This document shows positions 17,150-25,683 of a DNA stretch of 64,000 nt, piece by piece (within the stretch, counting starts at the first letter, position 1; every line of letters begins with the position of its first letter). The position numbers and the translations under genes were made by a program. The notes under the pieces are model-generated. The model made no database searches and was not told the DNA's origin. It saw nothing but the letters and a program-made list of their open reading frames with translations. The stretch is from Bacteroidales bacterium (GTDB lineage Bacteria > Bacteroidota > Bacteroidia > Bacteroidales > UBA932), in contig JAQUBZ010000006.1 in NCBI GenBank assembly GCA_028686425.1, forward strand, positions 1 to 64,000, in the 5' to 3' direction.

Positions 17150-17655
17150 TTTGCCGAACATCATGTGCACTGATCATCATAACATCGCCACAGCAAACAT
17201 TATTCCCGAATTTACGTATACGGTAGAATTGGTGTTACTATACTGACGTCTGGCTGATCGGCGATGGTGAGAGAGTGAATTGCTTCTGGCTGATCGGCGG
17301 TTTTGATTGACGGCATTGATTGTCGGCATTGATTGACGGCGATGATTGACGGCGTCGGGGGAGTGACTATCAACGTCTGCAAAGCATTGACTGTCAGAAA
17401 CTTCTGCGAGTATTCGGGCAAGTCAAGGCACTGACTGTCAGGCACTTCTGCGAAGCAGGACGCCACGAGCAATGAAAACTAGCGAAAGAACGTTATTATC
17501 ATTTGTGCATCCAAGCTAAGTGGCGGTGGCTACTGGTGACAACTGATTCAAATGGTGGCAACGATTTCGATGGATGACAGCTGATTGGAGTGGTAGTAAC
17601 GGATTGAATCGGGCATAGGCAGCAGAGCATGGGCAACAGAGCGTAGGCAGGGCGT
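17150..17655. repeat. Non-coding region with degenerate short repeats
   Basis: About 500 bases without a credible gene, built from imperfect short repeats. Examples are GATTGACGGC and variants (five or so copies at 17305-17355), CTGGCTGATCGGCG (twice, 17249-17300), GACTGTCAG with CTTCTGCGA (twice, 17389-17455), and GGCATAGGCAGC / GGGCAACAGAGCGTAGGCAG near 17610-17650. An 86-codon minus-strand frame here consists of the repeats and is not accepted as a gene. It may be slippage-expanded spacer or decayed coding DNA. Confidence 0.5.
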
Positions 17656-17697
17656 AAAAAAAGAAGTTGACCGGAAAGTCAATTGACTTTGAGGTCA
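17656..17697 (-). terminator. Terminator of the TonB/OB-fold lipoprotein operon
   Basis: On the minus strand TGACC pairs with GGTCA and encloses the self-complementary AAAGTCAATTGACTTT. A CTTCTTTTTTT tract follows. It lies 28 bases past the lipoprotein stop. Confidence 0.7.
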
Positions 17698-17725
17698 GCC
17701 TCCTTAATAATTTTACAAATAAAAT

Positions 17726-19324
17726 TTATTTCTTACCTGCGAAGAAACCCATAAGACCTTCTTCTTTCTGATCTTCTACTTTTGCACCTGCATACTGACC
17801 TCTCTGGCAGCAGATAGATATTTCATCACCTGCGGCAAGACCAAGATCTGCAAATTTCTTATCATTTACATGCTTCTTGGTAGAGAAGTTATAAGCGTAT
17901 GTAGATGTCAGACCGTAGATATATACATACCCTGTACCATCTTCAAGATAGAAGTTACCATATACATCACTCTTTATCTCCTTAACTGAACCGGTAAGTC
18001 TATACCATTTATCAGTACTTACGGGAGCCGCAAGAAAAGCGCTTACTGAAATTTCCTGTGAGTGTGACACATGATAAGCAAGACCCACCTGGTCAACCTG
18101 ATCGGCAACTTTAGAACCAAGATAAGCAGAACGGGTACCAATCAAAGTAACCTGATCACCTTCTTTGATGTCGAGAGACGCAAATGATTTGTCGTTCTTT
18201 GCCTGAGGAGTAGCGGTAAGTCCATATACATAAACATAACCTGTGTAGTCCTCAAGATAGAAGTTGCCATAAGTTGCATTTACGACCTGTTTAACTTTAC
18301 CTGAAATCTTATAAAGAGCATTTGCTGAAACTTCTCTTGCAAGGAAGTCGGCAACAGTAAGCTCAACGATATTACCCTCCTGGTTGATTGTAACAGCCAC
18401 TGTAGAAGAGTTTTTGCCACTTGCTGAAGAGAAAGAGACTTCTCCCTTTCTTCCACCGCCCGGATTTTCGGCAATCTGAAGAGCTACAACTGTAGTATCA
18501 GGATTATCTGAATCAATAGCTTTTACCTTTTTGATAGATGTTACACCAATCCACGATTTGTATTCGTCAGGTATGGTAACACCTATTTCAGTACCTTTTA
18601 CAATAAATTTGGCAATTGCTTCACCACCTTTATTGCCTACGCTGATATTTTCATTAACAGCCTTAATTAGAGACTTGGTGATAGAAACAACTTTAACATC
18701 AACAAGTTCGACTGTACTGCCGTAAGTGGTTTTAGGACCTTTTACAGTAACAACGTCACCTGCTTCAATACCAATTTTTGACCAATTGTAGCTGCCTGTT
18801 GCATCTACAGTACCATAAATGTAGATTGAACCTGTACCATCATCAAGGTACCAGTTGCCATAAGTAGTATTGGCAATAGAGGTACAAACACCTTTCACTA
18901 TATAGGACTTGCCGTCAGGGCCTGCAATCACTTCTGCACAAGTAGCTTGAGAAGCTGTTACTTCACCTTGACGCACTATGATATTCTGGATTTTGTCTCC
19001 AACAGAGATGGTGAGAGTTGTCTCTCTTCCTGCCTGAGTGCTTGGAGCCGAGAAAGAAAGTTTGATAGATCCCGGTGTACCTGAAAGCTGACTTACAGTG
19101 AGCCATGAAGGAAGCGGAGATGCATCTGACAAAACAAATGCCCAATTATCGGTAGCATTCAAATCAATGGCAACAGTTCCACCTGAAAGGGGTATGCTTA
19201 CAAATGTCTGAGAGAGCTGAAGCTCTTTCAAAGAGGAGGTCTTATATTCTTCTGTACATCCGACAAAAAGAAGTGCGCAAGCCAGAAGAGATGTGAATAA
19301 ATATTTTAATTTCATAATATTCAT
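17726..19324 (-). CDS. Lipoprotein with BACON domain and three OB-fold-like repeats
   Basis: A surface or periplasmic lipoprotein of 532 residues (lipobox LLFVGC; an alternative ATG three codons later). After an N-terminal BACON domain (about 35-120) it has three repeats, each with a near-identical core: TYGNWYLDDGTGSIYIYG, TYGNFYLEDYTGYVYVYG and VYGNFYLEDGTGYVYIYG. Each is followed by a GDxVTxxGxR-like strand typical of OB folds. A second BACON-like domain sits between repeats one and two. OB folds in such proteins bind nucleic acid or sugar. It lies 9 bases behind a TonB receptor gene and is likely its partner. The nearby nuclease lipoprotein also has OB-fold-like repeats. Confidence 0.75.
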   Translation of the reverse strand: MNIMKLKYLFTSLLACALLFVGCTEEYKTSSLKELQLSQTFVSIPLSGGTVAIDLNATDNWAFVLSDASPLPSWLTVSQLSGTPGSIKLSFSAPSTQAGRETTLTISVGDKIQNIIVRQGEVTASQATCAEVIAGPDGKSYIVKGVCTSIANTTYGNWYLDDGTGSIYIYGTVDATGSYNWSKIGIEAGDVVTVKGPKTTYGSTVELVDVKVVSITKSLIKAVNENISVGNKGGEAIAKFIVKGTEIGVTIPDEYKSWIGVTSIKKVKAIDSDNPDTTVVALQIAENPGGGRKGEVSFSSASGKNSSTVAVTINQEGNIVELTVADFLAREVSANALYKISGKVKQVVNATYGNFYLEDYTGYVYVYGLTATPQAKNDKSFASLDIKEGDQVTLIGTRSAYLGSKVADQVDQVGLAYHVSHSQEISVSAFLAAPVSTDKWYRLTGSVKEIKSDVYGNFYLEDGTGYVYIYGLTSTYAYNFSTKKHVNDKKFADLGLAAGDEISICCQRGQYAGAKVEDQKEEGLMGFFAGKK

Positions 19325-19333
19325 TTATTTAGA

Positions 19334-22300
19334 TTAATTAAACATATATTTAATACCGATCTGCGCATACCAGCACTGACCAATAGCATTGTAGTATGTC
19401 CAAGTCTGGGTATTGCCACTGACTGCAGAAGATGTACTATATACAGGATAACCCTCACCATCAATGTGGTCAACAGCTATGATACGACCTGAATTCAAAT
19501 TCGGATTCATATATTTGCTTACACCCCAAGATGAATTGAACAGATTAAGAACATTCTTAATATCGAAATTAATCTGAAGAGTATTGACAGAGTTGCCTAC
19601 ACGAACTTTAAAATCATGTGAATAACGGAAATCGACTCTGTGAGTCCATGGAGAATATACGCTGTATGCTTCTGCATATTTTCCTTTATTCTTGCTCAAG
19701 TAACTGTCTTTTTCAAGGAAATCCCAGAAACGGTCACGATCGCTTGCAGATACAAATCTGATTTCGTCCTTATCTGCAGGGATGTAGATTACGTCATAGT
19801 TGTAACCGTCACCATTCATGTCGCCATCTGTCATATAAGTGTAATTGTAACCACCTCTCCATGCTTCATAGAAGAAACTGAAATGATTGTTAGAGTTATC
19901 ATTGAGAGTAAGAGATGCAAATGCTCTGTCAGGAGTAACATATTGTGAATTATGAAGAGGAGCATTGTTAGGACCGTCAACAGTAGGAATATATGTGAAT
20001 GCTGAAGAAGCATCTGAACCAGGCATACCTGTAAGTTCTTTAGATACAAGGTGTGTATATGATGCAGTGAAATCGATATTCTTGGTAGGAGACATTCTGA
20101 ACATGATGTTTCCTGAATAACCATAACCTCTGTTGGTGTTGGTAAGAACGAATGCGTCAGTCCCTGTATAGTTGTAGTTTGCAGGATAAAGAGGACGATT
20201 GTCCGGTCCGTTCAATCTTGTAAATCCGTCAACAGGCATAACGTCCCAGTTAGAAAGACATACACCATTGATAGTCTTGTTGAAAATACCTTCAACTGAT
20301 ACACTCATAGGGAATGATGTAGCGAATGCATAATCGACAGCGATAGAAGTCTTCCATACCTGAGGCATCTTGAATGTAGGATCGACAGCCTGAATTGTAG
20401 AAGGTTTAGCACCTGCATCAGAATTGATGTCGATAGGGAACGCCTTAGGATCAATTGAATTGAATTTGGCAATAAGGTCAGGAATATTGGTAATCATCTT
20501 ACCTTCAAATTGTTTCAGCAATTCGGCACCCTGAACTCCATTGACTTTCTTTCCGGTAGTGATGACGGCCTTGTTCTGAACCATATTTGAGTTGGTAGGC
20601 ATGTTTGTGAAGAATACCAATGGAAGACGGCCTGAGAACAGACCTGTACCACCACGTACTTTCAAGCTCTGGTCACCGTTGACATCCCATGTAAAACCTA
20701 TACGCGGAGAGAATGTCAGTTTGCTTGTAGGCCATTTGCCTGTATCGATCGAACGTCCGTTGTAGTCAAGAGCAAGGACTGCATTGTTGGTCATAAGGTC
20801 GCTGTTGTCAAAGAACAGACCGTCGATACGAAGACCATAAGATAATTTGAGGTTATCGGTAGCGCTCCAGTCATCCTGTGCATAGATACCGAGTTTGTGT
20901 GAACGTACACGTGCAGCAGGGTTCATTTCGCCTGCATAACCGTAAGTGATGGCAACAGTTTCAGGAGCAGCACCATTGAGGAAGTCCTGAAGGCTGTTAT
21001 ATCTGTAATAACCTGTACCATTTCTCTGATAAGCATTGTCAGCCATCTGATATTCATAGCTGAGACCTGCAGTAATCTTATGATTACCTGTATAATAGAT
21101 GATATCATCCTTAGCTGTGATAACTGTATTGTGAACAGCGTTGTTCCAAGTAAACAGTTCATAACCTGCAGACATGTAAGGAATATATTTGCCAACCTGT
21201 CCGTTAAGGATATCTATGAATGGGAACGGATCTGATTTTGTACCGCGAACATCGTCAAGCTTTGAGAAAGTAACGAGCAGCTGGTTTGAGAGTTTGTCGC
21301 TCAAACGACTGTTCAAATCCAAAGATGCCGAATGTACGAGGTTGTTCATCGAATACAATGAATTGGCAAAGGACATTGAATATTGTGAAAGACGTCCGTA
21401 AACTGCTCTTGTTCCGCAATCTGAAGAAGAAGCGTTGGTAGGATTCCAAACAGTATTGTTGGTATAGTTGTAACGCAAAGCAAGTTTATGGTTCTTGTTG
21501 ATGTTCCAGTCCAAGCGGGCAAGAATCTTCATATTATTCTGATCTGCAGGGTAATCGGTGTAAGAACCCGGATCGTATCCATATTTTTCCTTCAGGAAAT
21601 TGGAAACTTTTTCCATATCTGCAACGGTAGTGCGTGAGATGTAGTTGTCGGCATCTTCAACACCGTTTGTAGAAGGTCTCCAGCGGTTAACGACTGTAGG
21701 ACTTAATGAGTATTCAAAGTTTGCAAAGAAGAACAGTTTGTTCTTGATGATAGGACCGCCGAGGGTGGCACCGTAAGTAGTGGTACGATCAGTCTGGCGA
21801 GCGCCTGAGATTTCGGAACCGTTTACAGAGTTACCTCTCATGTTCTCATTGCGGTGATAAGCATAAGCACTTCCCTTGAAAGTGTTGGTACCTGACTTGG
21901 TAACAGCGTTTACACCACCGCCGATGAAGTTGGTCTGACGAACATCAAACGGAGAGATTACAACCTGAACCTCTTCGATTGCATCGATAGAGATAGGGTT
22001 GCCGCCACCGGGAAGATTTGAAGACAGACCGAAGTTGTTGTTGAAATTGGCTCCATCGACGGTAAAGTTGGCTGTACGGCCATCAGAACCTGCAAAGCTC
22101 ATTCCGTTTCCTCCGTATGGAGAAAGTTTGGTAATGTCTGTGATAGATCTTGATACTGTAGGAAGATTAGTCATCTGCTTACCGGAGATGTTTGTAACGG
22201 CACCGGTCTTTTCAGTTGCGAACTTAGAAGTTGTAGCAACAATCAGAACTTCATCAAGCTGCTCGGTAGCAGTCTTTAGAACCGCATCGCGTGTAGTACT

Positions 22301-22606
22301 TTCAGCGAGTTGAAGGGTAATGTCTGTGTAACGTACTGTCTGGCAGCCAAGTAGAGAAATTTCTACATTATAAGGGCCACCTGCACGCATACCTTGGATA
22401 GCATATCTCCCTTCAGTGTTTGTAATAGCCCAATACTGAGTCCCTGAAGGGGTATGAACAGCAATAACTGCAGCACCGGCGAGAACTTCACCTTTTTCAT
22501 CGGTTACACGGCCGTTAATTGATGATGTTGTAACCTGTGCATTCATTACAACAGACACCATGATGCCGAAAACCATAAAAACGATTTGTCTAATAGTTTG
22601 TTTCAT
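19334..22606 (-). CDS. TonB-dependent receptor, Oar-like, full length
   Basis: An outer-membrane active transporter of 1090 residues. It has a signal peptide (MKQTIRQIVFMVFGIMVSVV, then MNA), a carboxypeptidase-regulatory-like domain (VTTSSINGRVTDEKGEVLAG, about 25-110), a plug (LPTVSRSITDITKLSPYGGN; TANFTVDGANFNNNFG; VVISPFDVRQTNFIGGGVNA) and a long barrel ending in KYMFN. This is the Oar-like family rather than SusC. It is paired with the OB-fold lipoprotein 9 bases downstream and follows the nuclease lipoprotein. The substrate is not known; nucleic-acid fragments are suggested by the neighbours only. Confidence 0.9.
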   Translation of the reverse strand: MKQTIRQIVFMVFGIMVSVVMNAQVTTSSINGRVTDEKGEVLAGAAVIAVHTPSGTQYWAITNTEGRYAIQGMRAGGPYNVEISLLGCQTVRYTDITLQLAESTTRDAVLKTATEQLDEVLIVATTSKFATEKTGAVTNISGKQMTNLPTVSRSITDITKLSPYGGNGMSFAGSDGRTANFTVDGANFNNNFGLSSNLPGGGNPISIDAIEEVQVVISPFDVRQTNFIGGGVNAVTKSGTNTFKGSAYAYHRNENMRGNSVNGSEISGARQTDRTTTYGATLGGPIIKNKLFFFANFEYSLSPTVVNRWRPSTNGVEDADNYISRTTVADMEKVSNFLKEKYGYDPGSYTDYPADQNNMKILARLDWNINKNHKLALRYNYTNNTVWNPTNASSSDCGTRAVYGRLSQYSMSFANSLYSMNNLVHSASLDLNSRLSDKLSNQLLVTFSKLDDVRGTKSDPFPFIDILNGQVGKYIPYMSAGYELFTWNNAVHNTVITAKDDIIYYTGNHKITAGLSYEYQMADNAYQRNGTGYYRYNSLQDFLNGAAPETVAITYGYAGEMNPAARVRSHKLGIYAQDDWSATDNLKLSYGLRIDGLFFDNSDLMTNNAVLALDYNGRSIDTGKWPTSKLTFSPRIGFTWDVNGDQSLKVRGGTGLFSGRLPLVFFTNMPTNSNMVQNKAVITTGKKVNGVQGAELLKQFEGKMITNIPDLIAKFNSIDPKAFPIDINSDAGAKPSTIQAVDPTFKMPQVWKTSIAVDYAFATSFPMSVSVEGIFNKTINGVCLSNWDVMPVDGFTRLNGPDNRPLYPANYNYTGTDAFVLTNTNRGYGYSGNIMFRMSPTKNIDFTASYTHLVSKELTGMPGSDASSAFTYIPTVDGPNNAPLHNSQYVTPDRAFASLTLNDNSNNHFSFFYEAWRGGYNYTYMTDGDMNGDGYNYDVIYIPADKDEIRFVSASDRDRFWDFLEKDSYLSKNKGKYAEAYSVYSPWTHRVDFRYSHDFKVRVGNSVNTLQINFDIKNVLNLFNSSWGVSKYMNPNLNSGRIIAVDHIDGEGYPVYSTSSAVSGNTQTWTYYNAIGQCWYAQIGIKYMFN

Positions 22607-22640
22607 AAATATTTATAGTTAAAAAAATGATTCAGTTGTA

Positions 22641-22648
22641 CAAAGGTA
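22641..22648 (-). promoter_or_regulatory. -7 box for the Oar-like receptor
   Basis: On the minus strand this reads TACCTTTG, 35 bases upstream of the ATG. No exact -33 box was found. Confidence 0.5.
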
Positions 22649-22723
22649 AAAAAAGCGGACATTATTTCTTTAAAACTCTTGTATTTAGTTATCAACAATG
22701 ATTTAATTTTATAAACAATTGTG

Positions 22724-25465
22724 TTACAATCCCCACGAGGATGGAGAATATGAGGACTCGACTGCCTTCTCTATCTCGTCATCCAGATTGTGGAAAAAGT
22801 TAAACCCGGTCAATGCCTCAATCTCCTTTACGCTTTTTGCATAATATGCAGATATATTGGTATCGGTATATGCTTTATTTTCAAACCAGAAACCGATGGC
22901 AGAATAACCTCCGTTCTGTGAAGCACTCTTGCTGTATTTCAGGACAACCTTGAAATAGGCTTTTGGTATCGCCACATTTTTGCCATCGTTATCTTTCAGA
23001 TACTCTATATTGGTATCTTTTGATGTCTGTGCCACTGCACCGGTCACCACATAAAGCGTATCAGACGAAGAAACCCAGCTTCTGATCTTTCCCTCGAGAC
23101 TTCCCCATATATTGGCATTAAGTGTTGAATTTTGGGCAGTTATGTTTGTAAAATAGAATGTAGCCTTGTTTGCCTCTTCCGTGGCAAGTCTGTCGGCAGA
23201 AGGGAGTTGGTGTCCACGGTCATATCCGCTTACCCCGAAGCTCTTGAAGAGGGCCGCCTGATCTCTCTGTGGCACCTTCGGATCATAATCCCAGCTGTCG
23301 GAGCGGCTGCCGCTTCCCATTATACTTGAATATAGAGGATATGCCACCCATTGTGAAAACCTATTGTCGGCGTCATACCACATTGAGAAACTGCGGACCG
23401 TCTTTCCTGAAAGCTGTGTATCGTGAGATACGTATGCAAATCTCTCTTTCGGAGTAATGGCTGGCAGTTCCAACCAATTCATGACAGCATCAGATTTGAG
23501 GACCTGATATGCTTGCTGTGTGATGATGAGCTTGAGTTCCTTGTCGGTTACGGCCGCATCGGTTGTCGTGAAAGTTATGATCGCAACTCTTGTGGCGGAA
23601 GAACTCGGGTTGTCATTATATGAGATGGTGAGCATCTTGCTCTTGTCGCCGCTTGTCTGAGACACCTTGAAATTGCTGTCTGACGAAGTGGCTGTCCATG
23701 CGACATTTGCAGCGAGATTGACATCAAACTGTCCTGCATCTCCGGTCACGGTTATCGCATTGAACTGCAATGAAAACTTAGGCCCGGTATAGAATCTTGT
23801 CCCGGTGAGGGATGCATAATCCGATTTGTCTGCAATTGAAAGCTGAAATCTTGTACCATGCTTTCCTGCAATACCTTTCAGAGTGCCGCTCCCCTGCGGA
23901 ACCTTGGTATCTCTGAAAACGGCATATTTTGAGGTGAATATATCAAATGTCTCCCCTGTCTTGGATTCTACTCCGATGGAACGGTGTTCTTCTGAAGTGG
24001 CAAATGTCTTGTCAAGATCATCATCTATGACCTGTACGTCTGCAATCGAAACATAGACCGATTCGTATGCTCCGGTGAGGAGCTCCTTGACTGTAATAGA
24101 CTTGGCTGTAACGGCTGCAGTTCCGGTCTTGGCGATATTATCTATAGGAAGTCCGTTGACCTGTATCGGTCCATCCTCATATACGGAGAGTGTCTGCCCT
24201 TTGAGGCTGACCTTGACCTTATCGCCTCTGGCAAAATCAATGTTGTCGGAGGTGCAGTAGAGCTGGATGCCCGTCACACCATCGGAGACCACAATGGTCT
24301 TGGCTGTGGTATAGTTGTTCAATCCCCCGTTTGTATCTCTTCTATAATCACTTATAACAACTCCTTCAATAGCTATATCATCGTTGATTGTAACATCGGA
24401 CCCTTTATATAATGCCCTTACTTCGGCGATGCTCTTGACTTTGGCTCCTTCTCCTCCCACGCTGAAACGACTGCCTGTAAGAGAGGCGACGTCATCAAGT
24501 GACGTGATGCTGATCTGGATGACATCACCGTATCTGGCTGCTACTCCTTTCAGAGTGCCGCTTCCTGTAGGGACTTTCTTATCGTAAAAAGAAGAATATT
24601 TTGAAGAAAAGATTACAAACGTCTCCCCTGTTTTAGCAACAAAATTGATAGAAGTGTGACTATTGGTCGTTGAAAATGTCTTTCCTATATCGGATGCGGC
24701 AATCTGGACATCTTTGACAGCCACATACATGGACTCGAAATTGCCACTTACAAGCTGTGCGGCAGTAATTTCTTTAGGTGTCAATGTTTGTGTGCCTACT
24801 TTTGTGATGGAGTTAAGGGCAATGCCGTTGACCTGAAGAGGACCTTTGTTATAAACAGAGAGTGTCTGTCCTGTAAGGTTGACCTCGACTTCATCTCCTA
24901 TGGCGAAAGCGGTATTGTTTTCGGCGCAGAAGAGCTGGATGCCTGCTGTTTCGTCTTGAATGACAATCGCCTTTTGTGATGTATAGTTGTTCAGTCCGCC
25001 ATTGTCGGTATGTCTGTAATTACTTACAACGGTCCCTTTGACCAAAACATTACCGGTAACTTTCACATCCGTTCCTTTATATAATGCACGAACTGTGGAT
25101 ATAGAGGTGTATGCCGGTGCAGACTGACCTGCCTGCTGCACCGCAACGCTCTGTGTAAGTTGCTGTGATGATACTTTTATTATAGCCGTACGTGGTGAGT
25201 CCGAGGTGTTGGCGGAAGCCGTTACAGAGAAACTTCCGTTGTTGGAGCCTGATAAAGGAGATATTTCTATCCATGCTCCGTTTTCAACCGATACAGACCA
25301 TGTCGAATTGGCGGTCACCGAGATGGAGGAACTTCCCCCCTCTTCATTGAAGGATATACTGCCTTGGTCGAGCTTGAGAATTTTTTCCTCTTTAGGAGTT
25401 TTTTCACATGCACTTAATATGAATAAAACTAAAAAAATTGGGTACAGAATTCTTAAATTCTTCAT
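22724..25465 (-). CDS. Surface lipoprotein: BACON, two OB-fold (DUF5689-like) repeats, BACON, DRGH nuclease domain
   Basis: A 913-residue lipoprotein, counted from ATG 25465 (lipobox FILSAC, C20; a frame to 25507 would remove the signal peptide from the N-terminus). The order is BACON (about 25-110), two ~215-residue repeats, a second BACON (about 575-660) and a C-terminal DNA/RNA non-specific endonuclease domain. The repeats share STVRALYKGTDV / AEVRALYKGSDV, NGGLNNYT and GSGTLKG. The nuclease domain has SGYDRGHQLPSADR, with the DRGH catalytic His, and the metal-binding Asn region NITAQNSTLNANIWG. It probably degrades DNA or RNA outside the cell or in the periplasm. It lies upstream of a TonB receptor and an OB-fold lipoprotein on the same strand. 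Confidence 0.88.
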   Translation of the reverse strand: MKNLRILYPIFLVLFILSACEKTPKEEKILKLDQGSISFNEEGGSSSISVTANSTWSVSVENGAWIEISPLSGSNNGSFSVTASANTSDSPRTAIIKVSSQQLTQSVAVQQAGQSAPAYTSISTVRALYKGTDVKVTGNVLVKGTVVSNYRHTDNGGLNNYTSQKAIVIQDETAGIQLFCAENNTAFAIGDEVEVNLTGQTLSVYNKGPLQVNGIALNSITKVGTQTLTPKEITAAQLVSGNFESMYVAVKDVQIAASDIGKTFSTTNSHTSINFVAKTGETFVIFSSKYSSFYDKKVPTGSGTLKGVAARYGDVIQISITSLDDVASLTGSRFSVGGEGAKVKSIAEVRALYKGSDVTINDDIAIEGVVISDYRRDTNGGLNNYTTAKTIVVSDGVTGIQLYCTSDNIDFARGDKVKVSLKGQTLSVYEDGPIQVNGLPIDNIAKTGTAAVTAKSITVKELLTGAYESVYVSIADVQVIDDDLDKTFATSEEHRSIGVESKTGETFDIFTSKYAVFRDTKVPQGSGTLKGIAGKHGTRFQLSIADKSDYASLTGTRFYTGPKFSLQFNAITVTGDAGQFDVNLAANVAWTATSSDSNFKVSQTSGDKSKMLTISYNDNPSSSATRVAIITFTTTDAAVTDKELKLIITQQAYQVLKSDAVMNWLELPAITPKERFAYVSHDTQLSGKTVRSFSMWYDADNRFSQWVAYPLYSSIMGSGSRSDSWDYDPKVPQRDQAALFKSFGVSGYDRGHQLPSADRLATEEANKATFYFTNITAQNSTLNANIWGSLEGKIRSWVSSSDTLYVVTGAVAQTSKDTNIEYLKDNDGKNVAIPKAYFKVVLKYSKSASQNGGYSAIGFWFENKAYTDTNISAYYAKSVKEIEALTGFNFFHNLDDEIEKAVESSYSPSSWGL

Positions 25466-25504
25466 TATCACGTATTTTAGTATAAAAGGGTGTCTTTTAT
25501 CCGG

Positions 25505-25512
25505 CAAAAATA
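25505..25512 (-). promoter_or_regulatory. -7 box for the nuclease lipoprotein
   Basis: On the minus strand this reads TATTTTTG, 40 bases upstream of the chosen ATG (25465). The longer start at 25507 would fall inside this box, which supports the shorter start. Confidence 0.5.
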
Positions 25513-25543
25513 GACATAATTTTTTATATACGATAAAAAATCA

Positions 25544-25551
25544 TACCTTTG
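25544..25551 (+). promoter_or_regulatory. -7 box for the metK leader
   Basis: TACCTTTG fits TAnnTTTG and lies about 12 bases before the riboswitch. The -33 region is T-rich without an exact TTTG. Transcription from here would give a leader of about 125 bases. Confidence 0.6.
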
Positions 25552-25562
25552 CGCCGTTATTG

Positions 25563-25618
25563 TTGTGGATTGATTTGACTGCTTGCTACCACATAAAAAA
25601 AATGCTAAAACGAATCAT
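25563..25618 (+). promoter_or_regulatory. SAM-II riboswitch aptamer upstream of metK
   Basis: The leader matches the SAM-II pattern: stem P1 (TGTGG 25564-25568 with CCACA 25589-25593), loop segment TGATTTGAC followed by GCTTGC (25581-25586), an A-rich linker, and the conserved GCTAAA (25604-25609). A 3' segment CGAATC (25611-25616) can pair with GATTTG (25572-25577), one G-U pair, consistent with the H-type pseudoknot of this class. The downstream gene makes S-adenosylmethionine, so feedback control fits. SAM-II is best known from Alphaproteobacteria and is also reported in Bacteroidota. A covariance-model search was not possible here. Confidence 0.85.
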
Positions 25619-25638
25619 ATCGGGTATCCCTCATTGTC

Positions 25639-25670
25639 AAATCTATCCATGGCTATGGTTAGATTTTTTT
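25639..25670 (+). terminator. Conditional terminator between the SAM-II aptamer and metK
   Basis: AAATCTA-T-CCAT pairs with ATGG-T-TAGATTT around a GGCT loop (one T-T mismatch), running into seven T, 13 bases before the metK ATG. Its 5' arm with the bases before it (25636-25650) is complementary to the aptamer strand 25565-25579, so formation of this hairpin and of the alternative pairing exclude each other. Confidence 0.8.
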
Positions 25671-25683
25671 AAATTTTAAGATT

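Noticed and set aside
17212-17472. An 86-codon minus-strand open frame in the spacer
   Set aside because: Its residues are the translation of short DNA repeats, with no signal peptide, motif or promoter.
25563-25618. SAM-I or SAM/SAH riboswitch for the metK leader
   Set aside because: The leader is too short for the SAM-I four-way junction and carries the GCTTGC and GCTAAA elements of SAM-II.
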